NCBI RefSeq assembly: GCF_020379485.1
Contig: NC_063446.1
Coordinates: 11,889,597 to 11,953,596 of the forward strand
Length of the DNA stretch: 64,000 nt
Source of the DNA: Brassica napus
Lineage: Eukaryota; Streptophyta; Magnoliopsida; Brassicales; Brassicaceae
Direction of reading: 5' to 3'
This document shows, in pieces, positions 10,971 through 22,156 of this stretch. The first letter of the stretch is position 1. Each line of letters opens with the position of its first letter. The translations under genes were made by a program, and so were the position numbers. The notes under the pieces are model-generated. The model did no database searches and had not been told where the DNA came from. It saw only the letters and a program-made list of their open reading frames with translations.

Positions 10971-11039
10971 ATTATCCAAATTCAAAGTTCAAACATGCAC
11001 GTTTCAAATAGAAATAACAAAACTCCGTGGTAAATTTGA

Positions 11040-11650
11040 TAATATTCACTATTCACGTTTCATTGTTGTTTCCCCGCTACACTCACAAATGCAACTTTTG
11101 CAGTTGGTAGCGGTTGTTGACGTTTTGCAACAATTACGAAAAACACTATAAATCGCTACAAACCTCTTTGAACCTCTAAAATTTAAAAGGTGGTTACAAC
11201 TAGCGTTTGCATTGCAAGAGGATAAAATATTTTTTTTTAACTATATACATATAAAAATAAAAATATTTAGTTAAAATTTAATATTGAAATAATATAAATA
11301 CTAAAATATATATTATATTTTAATTTATATTATTAAAACAAAAGTATTTTCTATAATTTTTAAAAAAAATTAATAGTGTAATTTATAAATATAATTTTTA
11401 TATCTATTATAATAGTATGATTTTTAATATTTTTATAATTATATAAAATATAAATATTATTAATTTATTATTTAACCACTGCTGCGTTTGGTAGTTAACC
11501 AGTCGTAAATATCCCGCAAACACACCAATTTCTAACCGATGTACCACGTCGTACAATTTTTTTAATAATGTTTTAAACTGCAACACCCGTATTCACAAAC
11601 GCTCGCAACCGCGCTCGCAACCGCACTCGCAATCGCTAGTTTTGAGTTTT
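11040..11650. repeat. Probable degenerate DNA transposon, very AT-rich core
   Basis: GC-richer edges (GTTGGTAGCGGTTGTTGACG near 11105; CGCTCGCAACCGC repeated near 11605-11630) surround a core of A and T runs at 11230-11470. The pattern matches the region near 17570-17745, which also has CCGCAACCGC-like words. I could not find a clear terminal duplication, so family and ends are uncertain. Confidence 0.4.
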
Positions 11651-11939
11651 ACATGGTCCCATTATTTAATATAGCAGAAAATGGGTAGTTAGTATCAACT
11701 CGATTTAATATATTACCGAATAGAGTCAATATTGTATAGTAGTCATAGAAATTTAAGCAAAAGAACATTCGAATCAACACAATAATAAGACAAAGTTCTC
11801 TCCAAAGTGTGACACATCAGATTTTTAGAGCTTTGACAAGATGACATGTGAATAAATGAAAAAACTTAACTATCCAATCAAAACATTTAGTTTATACACA
11901 TCACATCTGAGAATACACGTAATGGTTTTCCCTCTTCCT

Positions 11940-12814
11940 CTTCGGGGGATAGAAAACGCCTATGAACTGATTGCACGGGCCAAAGCATTTTCTCTCTAGA
12001 TCTCCTTTCGCCTTCTTCGTCTCCGGTCTCGGCGTCCTATGCCGGTCCGTGAGAAGGTTCTCCGCTCCCATTATAGTTATCGGAACCGTTCTTAACTGAC
12101 GGTGGTTACAAACCGAGGAGGCACATCTGTTCATCTCCTAGATCTGGATTGGTTCCTGTTGCGGTGGACCACGACGTGAACCCTGGCTCGTCGACTCAAC
12201 GGCAGGCCCTCTTCTCTTGAGGACGGTGCAGAGGCTAGCTAGAGGTCGCAAGTCAGTTCATCGGGGCTAGGGTTTTGCTCCAGCGGTTGTGAGGGTTACG
12301 GCGACAACGGGTCCTGCTGAAGGATGGCGGTTTCTTCAGTACTCTAGCCCAATGAAGCTCGGATCTGCTCTTGACATGCTGATTTTCTAGATGTGCGTTG
12401 AATCTAGACCATGCGTGACGACGAGGCGTCATCGGAGACGGCAGGAGGAGAGCGAGAATCAGGCGTCTTGGCGAGTCTGCCGACGTGGCCGCGAGAGCAA
12501 CTCCACCTCTGAAGCTTCATCGTGAATAAATCGATTAGCTGGTTTTGGACACACCGGCTTTGAGAAGTTCCGGTGATGTCGGATATGGTGGATAGCTTGT
12601 GTCCGCCGGAGATGGAAGTCAAGTGCTTCAAGTCTTCTTTCCCACACTCGCATTTCCCCTCTGTAGTTTTTGTATTGATTCTCCATTAGGATTTAGCTAA
12701 GTTTCCTCCATGGTTTTAAGTTTTCACTGTTTCTCCGACGTTAGTCGGTGTTGTAACCACTGATGCTCCAATTTTTAAGGATTTTTGTAATATACTATTA
12801 TTATTATAAAAAAA
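11940..12814 (+). mobile_element. Non-LTR retroposon with A-tail
   Basis: The segment ends in an A-rich tail (TTATAAAAAAAA at 12805-12814). It is bracketed by a 17-bp near-duplication with two mismatches: ATGGTTTTCCCTCTTCC at 11923-11939 and ATGATTCTCCCTCTTCC at 12815-12831. A variable-length target duplication plus a 3' A-tail is the signature of LINE-type retroposition. The interior is GC-richer than its surroundings but has no reverse transcriptase and no convincing protein. It may be a 5'-UTR plus 3'-end LINE derivative or a retroposed transcript. Confidence 0.65.
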
Positions 12815-13448
12815 ATGATTCTCCCTCTTCCCATCCAAATGAAGCCACCATCGTTTTCATTAAGTTTTGATTTTGATCCTAAGACTTTTCATCAAAAAAC
12901 AGGAAGCCCACTAAAACTTAGGACATAGCATGGGGTAGATCGATTTGACGGTGTTAAGATGTGTTAAGAAAAGTCCTCACTTATAAAGGACGTCAATGTA
13001 GAGGCCAAAGCAGAGGATATAAAAGAGAGAGAGAGAGATGACGACGGCACTGCAATCTCGGGTTGTTTCATCAGGAAGAGATATTACTCATATGAGAGTT
13101 TTCTTAACAATAATAGTCACCAGTCTCCTCAATAGCTTAACTATTCAGCTCCACATACGTTGGTTGTTTCTGTGGTTAACTTAGATCAGGTCTCGTAAAA
13201 GGAAATCTTTGTAGATGTGAGGTGAAAAATAAAATTGGAAAAAGGAGCAAAGATGATCAAACGTCCAAAGACACGAGTTATGTCTTTTAGGATTATCAGG
13301 GAAATGTTTAAGAAAACTTTAAAGCTTATGTTTCTTCTTCTTGAGATATCACAGAACAGCCATGGACCTTTCAGTTTTTTTTTCACTGTATGATTGTCTA
13401 CAGACAGCAAATCACTAACCGAAGATAGCAACTTGATAAAATATGCAG

Positions 13449-13595
13449 GAGGTGAACGCAGAAGCTAAGAAACTCGAGCTCCTCTTTGAGTTATTAACGC
13501 TCGCAGAAACGAAGCAAGCCATGATCATTTTATTGGAATTTCTTTTTTCTAAGATCGTTTACGATCTTCAAACAGCCAAGTCCAGTATCGAGTGA
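13449..13595 (+). pseudogene. Orphan last-exon-like fragment
   Basis: After an acceptor-like TGCAG at 13448, a 48-codon frame stays open to TGA at 13593-13595. It encodes a helical segment (EVNAEAKKLELLFELLTLA, then ETKQAMIILLEFLFSK). It sits upstream of the ubiquitin-ligase fragment in what may be a Helitron. I do not recognise the gene. Confidence 0.35.
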
Positions 13596-13925
13596 TCATC
13601 AACAAGAACAACAACAGTATCACCAAGTTTTCTTTCCTTCCTTTTACTTACATTTTGAAAATGATTGTTTATACCAAAAATTTGTGTTTATTTGAACTAC
13701 ATGCCAAGTTCACCCATGCTACAACCTTCTTTACCCAATTATCATAGTAGTTTTATTTTTAGGACAGGCTGTTCGAGAAGGCCATTGCTCAGTTTCAAAT
13801 ACTTGTAACCTGCATTCTGTATCTAGATGTACCTACACATGACTGATAATCATTTTGACTTGTGAAGTGATTTGGGAGCAGCAATACAATCATTAAAAAT
13901 CATGGTCATTGGGACTGTGTTTCAG

Positions 13926-14239
13926 GGCTGTCAGTAGCGCAAGTAATGAAGCAGATGATAGTCTACCGACATCAGCCACTTGTAAAAAAGCCTTCTCAAG
14001 CTTCCACCCTATCAATGGTTTGTCCCCCATAAGTTATGGGCCATAACACATCATCTCCATTGGATTTTGCTTACTTCAAGAAAACCTCGGTCATTTGTCT
14101 CGAATCACTTGTATTGCACTCGATGTTATATAATTGGAGAAATCAAATTAAATCTCTTTGTCAGTAATGCAGCAAAGAGAAACTTGAGACCAAATTGATG
14201 TACGCCATAAGCGTCGAAGCTGGTTTTGATCTGAGCTGA
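13926..14239 (+). pseudogene. HECT E3 ligase (UPL7-like) C-terminal fragment
   Basis: Two exon remnants match the extreme C-terminus of a plant HECT ubiquitin ligase, UPL7-like from memory. The first, 13926-14017, follows a TTTCAG acceptor and encodes SASNEADDSLPTSATC, then LLKLPPYQ one frame away, so a small indel disrupts it. The second, 14173-14239, follows TGCAG and encodes KEKLETKLMYAISVEAGFDL before a TGA stop. LPTSATC contains the conserved HECT cysteine. Only about 55 residues of a more than 1000-residue protein are present. The expected Arabidopsis homologue is on another chromosome, so this is a transposed fragment. Confidence 0.75.
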
Positions 14240-14916
14240 ATAGCTTTTGTAACTACTCAATGGAAAATGCTTGTTCATCTACTAAACGAACGCCATTCCA
14301 CTGCTGGTCCAGAGCTTTCGGGTATTTTTTAGTCTAACTCCTAGATTATTTACGTGACAAAGCAACTCTTATCAATATAAGTGGTTGTTCTTTCTCATAT
14401 GATACATTTCTTGTTTCATCTGTCTTTTTATATATATTTTTCTTTTCTTGGCAGTTCGCTTTTCCGTTGTATCACCAAGTACAGTATTTTAACAAGAGGA
14501 ACTCACTAAAATTGCAGGAATCTAACAATATGATTCAATCTTAAAGGGAGCAATTTATCTGTTAAGTGCATAAAACATTGACTTTGTTCAAAATTATTAT
14601 GTGAAACCTCTTCTTTTTATAGTGTACAATATCTATGATTCTCGATAACTGCACTATATTTTCAAGGTAGCATATTCTTACAATTAAGTAACTTCTATTG
14701 ATATTTTCCTTTTTTTTTTGATAAATTTTTTAAAATTTTTTAAAATTTTTCTTTTTATTTTCTTTCTGTTTGGTGTGTTTGGGTGCTCGATCGCTGGCTG
14801 GCCTTTGGGAACACTGATATATTCTACCATCACATTTCAACCAAAATTTCTTTTGATATCAAAAGTTGAAAAAATATAGTAAATATAATACTTATGAAAT
14901 TTTTATACAAAAATCT

Positions 14917-14945
14917 CCCGCGGCATAGCGCGGGTATTTACCTAG
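14917..14945 (+). mobile_element. Helitron 3' terminus
   Basis: A perfect 6-bp stem (CCCGCG...CGCGGG, 6-base loop) is followed 7 bases later by CTAG and then T. Brassicaceae Helitrons end with a short GC-rich hairpin a few bases before a CTRR terminus and insert before a T, so the orientation is plus. A TC 5' end was not found with confidence. The orphan gene fragments at 13449-14239 would lie inside such an element. Confidence 0.75.
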
Positions 14946-15296
14946 TGTATACATAATTTCTTTTCTTTTTTTTTGCTAAAGGTATACATAATTTCTTAAG
15001 AAAATTATTTGTTGAAGGAAAAGTCATTTGCGACTATCTAGCTAGGGAATAGAGAAAGGACAAGATTATCACTTGCAGAAGAGACGGAGTCTATCTGCGA
15101 TGATTCCGAACCTGATGATGATTTTGATGTGTTTTATTCTGAAGCAGAGAATTTTTCTATCTTTAGAATATGAGACAGCTTCTATTTTTATTCTCATTCA
15201 GTGATTTATGTAATGAATGGAAGCATTAAATTCGCGGAATTCATTTGCGTTTTTCTTGAAAACCGTTGTTGTCACCAATCAACTTATACAGCTGAG

Positions 15297-15991
15297 TAGG
15301 CCTAGGCACGGATCGGATATCCGAGTTTTTGAAGGTATTTGTGATTTTTTTCGTATGTCACGAATATCTAATTTTTCGATTTGCTTTGCTTTGGAAAAAT
15401 ATAGATATTCGGAAAAACGGATATCCAGAAAATAAATAGATATTTGCGGATATTTACGAATACTTACGAATATCTCATATATTTTCATTAATACAAATAA
15501 TCTTAAAAATTTGATACAAATTTGTTTTGTAAAATAATTTTTTGCATGATATATATATGATAAAAATTAAAAGAAGTAGTGAATCTACATATTTTGTAAA
15601 TTTTTTGAACTTAATTAACAATTATAATAACAAAAAAATTAAGAAAAAATTATAATTGTCATAAATGTGTTCTCTTCCTTTTATGTAATACTTTTATATA
15701 ACTAATAATGTGAATATAATTTATCAAATCATATGTTAGAATAATAATTATATAATTTTATACATTAAAAACTTTAAATATAATCAAGATATACATGTAT
15801 TTATATATTGCCTGATCGGATCGGATATCTGCTTCCCAAAATTTTAATATTTGTGATTTACTTCGATTTTAACAGATATTGATTTTTAGTATTTGATTTG
15901 CTTCGAAAGTTTACGGATATCCAGAATTTTCAGATCGAATCGAAACAAATAACGAATCGAATCAAATCTAACGGATAAAATGCCAGCCCTA
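15297..15991. mobile_element. Non-autonomous hAT element 1
   Basis: The terminal inverted repeats are TAGGCCTAGGCA and TAGGGCTGGCAT (the latter from the right end). They are flanked by 8-bp duplications CAGCTGAG (15289-15296) and CAGCCGAG (15992-15999) with one mismatch. Eight-base target sites and TAGGG-type ends indicate the hAT superfamily. Near the ends are repeated GGATATCCG-like words; the middle is very AT-rich. No transposase. Confidence 0.85.
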
Positions 15992-16169
15992 CAGCCGAGT
16001 GCGTATTTCATGCTAGCTTTAAAAAAAACGCTTTATGTTACCAATCATCATTTTTTCTAACCATTTGCGTTTTTCCAAATAAAACAAAAAGAATAGTTCG
16101 CGTTCTTCGAAATAGTACATTTTTCAAAGGACCGCACATCTCAATTTACAATCAACCTATACCCAGCGA

Positions 16170-16743
16170 TAGGTCTGGGACTTATTATCCGAGATCCGGA
16201 TTTGATCCGAGATCCGCTCCGGATCCGCTCCGAAAATAGGATATCCGGGGTGCCCGGATCCGAATCTGGATAGTAAAATCTTGGATCCGTCCAAACTGGA
16301 TCCGAATCAGGATATCTTAATTTTTAGGTCCGGATATCCGGATCCGGATCCGTACTTTTAAAACACATTAACTTTTTAAATTTCATTAATATTTATACTT
16401 TATATAATAATATTTATACATAAATTAATTTTGTAATATTATATTTTAGTTTTTACAACATTATAGACATATATATATTTATAACTCTTGTATAAATATT
16501 TCATTTATGTATTATTTTTAAAATTTTAGTTTTTTAAAAAAATTATTATTTTTAATTATTTTTGCGGAACCGGATCCGGATCCGGATATCCGCGGATAAT
16601 AGAATATAGAGACGGATATCCGAAATCCGGATATCCGGAAACTACGAATCCGGATCCGGATATTAAATCCACGGATCCGACGGATCCGGATCCGGATCCG
16701 GATACCCTAAATTTCCCGGATATCCGGATCCGTCCCAGCCCTA
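16170..16743. mobile_element. Non-autonomous hAT element 2, GGATCC/GGATATCC-rich
   Basis: The termini are TAGGTCTGGGAC and, from the right, TAGGGCTGGGAC. Perfect 8-bp duplications CCCAGCGA flank it (16162-16169 and 16744-16751). Both subterminal arms are built from tandem GGATCC and GGATATCC palindromes, giving arms that can pair with each other and with themselves. The 574-bp element has an AT-rich centre and no transposase. It belongs to the same family as elements 1 and 4. Confidence 0.92.
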
Positions 16744-16751
16744 CCCAGCGA

Positions 16752-18740
16752 TCCATTTACAAACCGCAGTCGACAACATTTTTCTATTTAAAAATTAATT
16801 AATTATTAACACTTTATTAACACCATATACTTTAATAAGTAACATGTTAAATATGCTCTTTAGTTTAAATTCCTGATAATTTTATCAATGATTTACTTTA
16901 AAAATGTTTTATAACTTTTAACTTATTTTATTGTTTTCAAATATAATCATAAAATAATTATACATAAAATACATAAACGATAGTCAGTTTGATTATAAAA
17001 TGATTAAATTATTTCATATAAACTGAAAATACCAAAATTAAATTACCAAAACTAGGAACCATTAAATACCCAAAATTAATCATTTCCCATTTCATCTCGA
17101 TTCCGGTTCGTTTATTTTGAGTAATTCAAGTAAAATATCGGCTACTTTAGTTATATTATATATCATTAATATTTTGATATATTCAGGTATCTTTTTTGTT
17201 CTCGGTTCGGTTCCAGTTATTTCAAATATATAATATAGAAACCGTTTGAGTATGTAAAGGTTTTAGTTTCTATTTCACTTATTTTGGTTTTGTTCAAGTT
17301 TGAATCTTGGGTTCTCATTTTTTGCCCATGCATAAACCTATCCTACACTATAAATACTTAACAATAAGTTTAATCGCTAAACACTAAATTCAAATGTAAA
17401 ATATATATTTACTATATATTATATTATTTCTATTTGGTTGCGGGTTTTTAAAATATTATGATATTATTACTAAGCAAACAAATTCAATTTTAAATTTTAT
17501 TAATATATTTTTTACATTATTTTTTTCTATCAAAACATCATTACTTTTTATCAAAACCGCACTACCTTTTCTATGAAATCCGCACTTGTCCCGCAAACCG
17601 TATGAACCGCAGCTGCACCGTACCGCATTACTTTTTTATGGAATCCGCACTTGTCCCGCAAACCGCATGAACCGCAGTTGCACCGTACCACACTCTAATT
17701 CCACACCGCTTATATTATCAAAACCGCGGTTACCATTCGGACCCTTAATATTGAAACATATTATTTAATCCTTAGTTTTTAAATTAACAAAAGGAAATTT
17801 TGAATATGCAAAAAGGCCAAAAATAAACAATATATATATACAAAAGGCCAGAATTTCCCCACGTTTCATCTATTTCCGGTACTTTAGGGCTTCACGCTGA
17901 TTGCTTTGGCAGAAAATACGTCATCGATTTGTGTCCAATTATTTTACAAAAACCCCTCAAAATAATTCTTGAATTACAAAATTGTAATTTGTAAAATAAC
18001 CCTTCTTCTTATTTAAATTCTGCAATACATATTATGAATTTTAAACAAAATATCATATGAATTGGCACATTTGGTGATGTATAAATTGCTTGTAATTAAT
18101 TTAACAAAATATAATTAAATTGCTACAGTTTGTGATGTATCTCGTAATCAAGTGCGTGTTCATGGATTCGATGTTGCCTTCTTACAATATTCTTTTTAAA
18201 ATGTATACTTATAGCGAAAGTCGGTTGATGCTACGTAATTTTTTATAAAATGCTATATAATCGAGAAATGTATTAATGTCTTTAAGTTTGACAGAGGAAA
18301 TTAATATATGGTCCTCTTAATCTTAGTCATATATGCAGAGTTGTTTTGTATACTGGTCTTCAAGTATGACAAAAAGTAAGATGAAGTTGCCTTTGACACA
18401 CATAAAGAAATTTTACTTTAATGGTGTATCACTAAACTAAAGACTCTCCTTTTCAAAAAAAAAAAAGTAAGATGAAGTTGCAACCAAAAAAGGAACTACT
18501 CTAACTATTACGTATGCACATAGATATATGCATATATTAATTCTAAAACTATGAAGATGAAAACCCCAGATAACCCAAAAGAACTTGACATACATTCTGT
18601 GGATTTTGAATTCAGATAATGACACAATGAGTAAGTGCAAGAAAAACTACTAAATTACATTTCTTTTGAGCGAAAAAAAAAAGAATAAATAGAGTAATAA
18701 TTAAGTAGAAAAGGAAAATAATTTATCCAAAAAGAAGCAA
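16752..18740. other. Gene-free AT-rich stretch
   Basis: No supportable gene. A two-copy direct repeat with a 65-bp period lies at about 17572-17700 (ATCCGCACTTGTCCCGCAAA in each copy), followed by AACCGCGGTTACCATTCGG near 17724. This is probably the end of a degraded transposon related to the one near 11040-11650. The final 800 bp before 18741 would hold the 3' flank of ROT4. Confidence 0.5.
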
Positions 18741-18902
18741 TCAAGAGTCGTTGCGGTCGTGGTTGTTGTCACGCCAGCAGACTAACATAGCGATACAACG
18801 GCGTAGAATATAAAACTTGGTTCTTTGTTTCTTCACGACATGACTGCACTTTTGCCCGAACGTTTTGCAAGGCTCGCACGTGCTATTCTCCTCTGGTGCC
18901 AT
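18741..18902 (-). CDS. ROT4: ROT4-like DVL/RTFL small peptide
   Basis: This intronless 53-codon gene encodes a member of the DEVIL/ROTUNDIFOLIA family, plant-specific peptides that restrict cell proliferation along the organ axis and act at the plasma membrane. The family's conserved C-terminal RTF domain is complete (TKFYILRRCIAMLVCW, residues 28-43). The N-terminus MAPEENSTCEPCKTFGQKCS resembles Arabidopsis ROT4 (DVL16) as I remember it, and the 53-residue length is the same. I start at the ATG at 18902. The nine in-frame codons upstream begin with TTG and are probably not translated. Position next to the SIG6 remnant matches the Arabidopsis order, supporting orthology. Confidence 0.9.
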   Translation of the reverse strand: MAPEENSTCEPCKTFGQKCSHVVKKQRTKFYILRRCIAMLVCWRDNNHDRNDS

Positions 18903-18929
18903 TGATTGTTTCTTCTCTCCTAGTGCCAA

Positions 18930-20879
18930 AAACTCTTAATAAAACAAAAAAAAGGTGCAGGAAAGGGAAGAGCTTGAAGGTTTCTGCTTATGAGCTTTGA
19001 TTTAGTAGAAGAGACACAAATATGGAGAGTTTAGTATATAGTTGTCAAGTGGAGGGGGCAATCTTTGTCAAAAACTCAACAGTATGTTTTTTACTAAGTG
19101 TCCAAGCCATCCAAACGCGGTGAGTATTTACTTTGTTTATGTTTGCATGTTATTAAAAACTATTTTAAATTGCATCCTTTGACTCCAAAATATTGGAGAC
19201 TTTTAAGTTGTTGTATGTTTTTTGTTTTATACTAGTTAGGAATAAACCAAGGAAACTTAAATCAAACAAAAATAGAATGAATTATCATTCTTTTTGAGGT
19301 TGCTTTCAAATGATTATTTGAATATAATGTCACTAACTTCAAAGTAGTTGACATATAGTATATGATATTAGCATTTTGATATAAAATTTGAACGTTAATT
19401 TAAAATCAGTTTGAGTATTTAGTTTTTACCAAAATAACCCATTTAAGTATTTCTGGAAAAAAAACTGATCAAACAGATGTACTATATACAAAGCAAACCA
19501 TGTATGACTATGAAAGATCAAACAAAAACACTATTGAGATACACTGTTATGTTATGTCGTAAGGGAAAGAAACAAGCACTATGCAGAGTTGAAATTTATT
19601 TTGTTTATTTATTTATTTAATTTGGTAGACATCTAATGTATATTTTTTGTCGACATCTATGTAAAATCAAGATTGAGCTAATTAATGTTCGAGGCAATTG
19701 CCGCATTGGCATGCGCCTGAACGTGAGTGGTCGTCCGTGTAAGCCGAACCCTACCATCTGTTACAACTGTTGTCTTCATTGCAATTTATTGGGTTCGTAC
19801 TACATTACCTTTACACGCTTTTCCTGAAAATTTACGAATCAAATTTAAATTGCACCTTCAAAATATACATGTAAAAAAGCTCAGAGTACACAATTTCAAC
19901 AATATACTATTTATGTTGCTTATTGCTTTCAGCATTATCAACCATATTCTGTAAAGATTAATTTGGTTGTGGATGTCAAGTCTCTAATTATTATAAAGAA
20001 AATAATATATATGTGGCTATCCAAAAATGTATATAACATTATTGTTTTTAACGTTGTTCAAACATGCTAATAGCCAATTTGTAGAGAGCAACTTTATCAT
20101 TTCAAAATATACTTGTAGTGATTTTTCAAAAAAAAAAAAAAACAGTATAATAAAACTAGCAGTAGCAGGGTTCCAACAGAAAATTTCAAAGCTCGTAAGT
20201 TTCAGAAGACTTTCAGAGGAAGTTTAATATCATGAAAATGTATACGAACACTAAAAAATTAAAGTTCATTCATTTCTATTTGTTTGTATTAGAATAAATG
20301 CGGGGGTGTTCTACTGTAGAATGAACATGTGAAAATGTTGCGTCGGAAGACAATTCAAAAGTTATAAATCACTCAGAGAACTTGCAATAGGATATAAACA
20401 TATATAGCATATCTACCTCAAAATGGTTGAAAATATATACCCATTCTTCTACCACCAGTATATTTGTAATGAATTAAATTAGACGCTAATATTTTAAGAT
20501 ATTTTGGTTTTGGTGTAATATTTTAAGATATTATATTGTTGAATGTATTCTATAAAGCTTTATAACGGATCTACAAGAAAATATATTCATTCTTATAAAT
20601 TCGATATTAATATAGTACATTTTTTAGTCAAATCAAAACATGCTATTGAGTTAGTAAATTATAAAGCAGCTCCAGTTTATATAATTTAAACAAGCATTAT
20701 CACAATTCATTGAATTTTTAAAATCATTAAAAAATCAATGTAACCATGAAAGTGGATCTTGGATACAACTCTTATCCAAGAAAACACTATCATCAAAGGT
20801 ATATATTATTGAGTATATTATTTTGTACACACACACCATATTGTTATTAATAGAAGAAAAAAACTATAGTCTCCATGAG
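18930..20879. other. Gene-free stretch between ROT4 and the SIG6 remnant
   Basis: AT-rich DNA containing the upstream flank of ROT4 (minus strand) and the downstream flank of SIG6. Short open frames here have no family character. I see no transposon ends or RNA gene. Confidence 0.5.
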
Positions 20880-21499
20880 CTAGACAAGAAAATCAGCATA
20901 AGCACTGAGTCCATGGCTGTTCATGTTCTGCTTAAGCTTGTACAATGCCCTGCTCTCTAGCTGCCTTACCCTCTCCTTAGACAGTCCATAAATTTCTCCT
21001 ATCTCCGACAACGATCTCTGTTTCCCACCACCAATCCCAAATCTCAGCTTGATGATCCTTCTCTCCTTTGGACTCAGACTCAGTACGCTGAAAAGATTCC
21101 TTACATGGTTCCTCATTATCTGTTTCCCCACGCTCATTGCTGGTGTTTCAATCCCACTGTCTGGTGTTACTTCCTATAAACGAAGTAAACTGTTTTTAAC
21201 ATGTTGTACTCGGGTTAAAGTAACATCTTCTATAAGGGTTTTACCTGAAAAGTGGTGTCCTGATCAGACCAAATGGGCTGTTGCATTGAAAGAGGTGTTC
21301 TTGTATTGTACATAAGCTTATCCAGCTTCTCTGTTGGACACCAACGTGGCTAGCGAGTTGCTCTTTACTAGGACGGTAGTTTCCTTCCTGGATGCACGTT
21401 TTTCTGGCTTATGATACTTTGCCTAGTAGCATGTACACGTTCTCCTGTATTAACATGAGTAGGTTTTATACTAGTTCTTACTTTATCATCTACTAGTTG

Positions 21500-21811
21500 A
21501 GAAAGATCCATGGTTCTAAAAATATCTGTAGGCGGGAGCCTAGCCAGCAAATCGCTCCTAACCAAAGTGATTCTCTTTAAATCCGATTTGTTCGACTCAG
21601 AGCGGTTTAAACAATTCTAAATCGATTGTGATTTAAATCGAACTAAATTAATATAAATTTGTTAAATTAACCAACAATGTTAGTTTAAATCCATAATTTT
21701 GTCGAATTTATTTTGTTTAGTATATCTTATTATATCTTATTTTAATAATTTTTCAAAATAATTTTATAATTAAACCCAAAACCCAAAATATTTTTTTTAT
21801 ATATATATAAA
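21500..21811. repeat. Left part of an older hAT-like insertion in SIG6 intron
   Basis: Sequence with GTAGGCGGGAGCCTAGCCAG and AATCGATTGTGATTTAAATC resembles a common Brassicaceae repeat built on CCTAGGCG words. A matching piece with CGCCTAGG and CTACCTAGAGC lies at about 24996-25060, on the other side of the inner hAT element. The inner element therefore seems to have landed in this older repeat. Ends are not resolved. Confidence 0.5.
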
Positions 21812-21980
21812 CTAATCAGCCCTGGGATGGGAACAGTTACATGAAACGGGGACGGGAAACAACAAACTTAAAAAATTTAGATACGGGTACGACATAGAAA
21901 CAACAACCAAATTATAAGAAAATATAATAATATACATAAGTTAAAATATTAAAATCTGAAACACAAGTTTTAACAAAAGC

Positions 21981-22156
21981 AAACACACTTGATCAAAATA
22001 CTAGACAACATCAGAAACAACACTAAACACACTTGATCAAAATACTAGACAGCAACAGAAACAACAGTAAACACACTTGATCAAAATACTATACAGCAAC
22101 AGAAACAGTAGCAAACACACTTGATCAAAATACTAAACAGCAACAGAATAAGCTAA
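21981..22156. repeat. Four tandem copies of a 44-bp unit
   Basis: AAACACACTTGATCAAAATA recurs at 21981, 22025, 22069 and 22113, an exact 44-bp period. The variable half-units are of the type CTAGACAGCAACAGAAACAAC. The array abuts the 3' end of the transposase remnant, in the subterminal part of the hAT element. Confidence 0.92.

Noticed and set aside
12404..12686. Minus-strand open frames in the retroposon
   Set aside because: They are short, overlap each other in different frames and show no domain; the body of the retroposon is on the plus strand.
18903..18929. Nine-codon N-terminal extension of ROT4
   Set aside because: It begins with TTG, not ATG. The ATG at 18902 gives the 53-residue length expected for ROT4.
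21368..21565. 65-residue open frame as an independent gene
   Set aside because: Its 3' part is the SIG6 exon starting at 21444 read in a wrong frame; the rest is intron and repeat.
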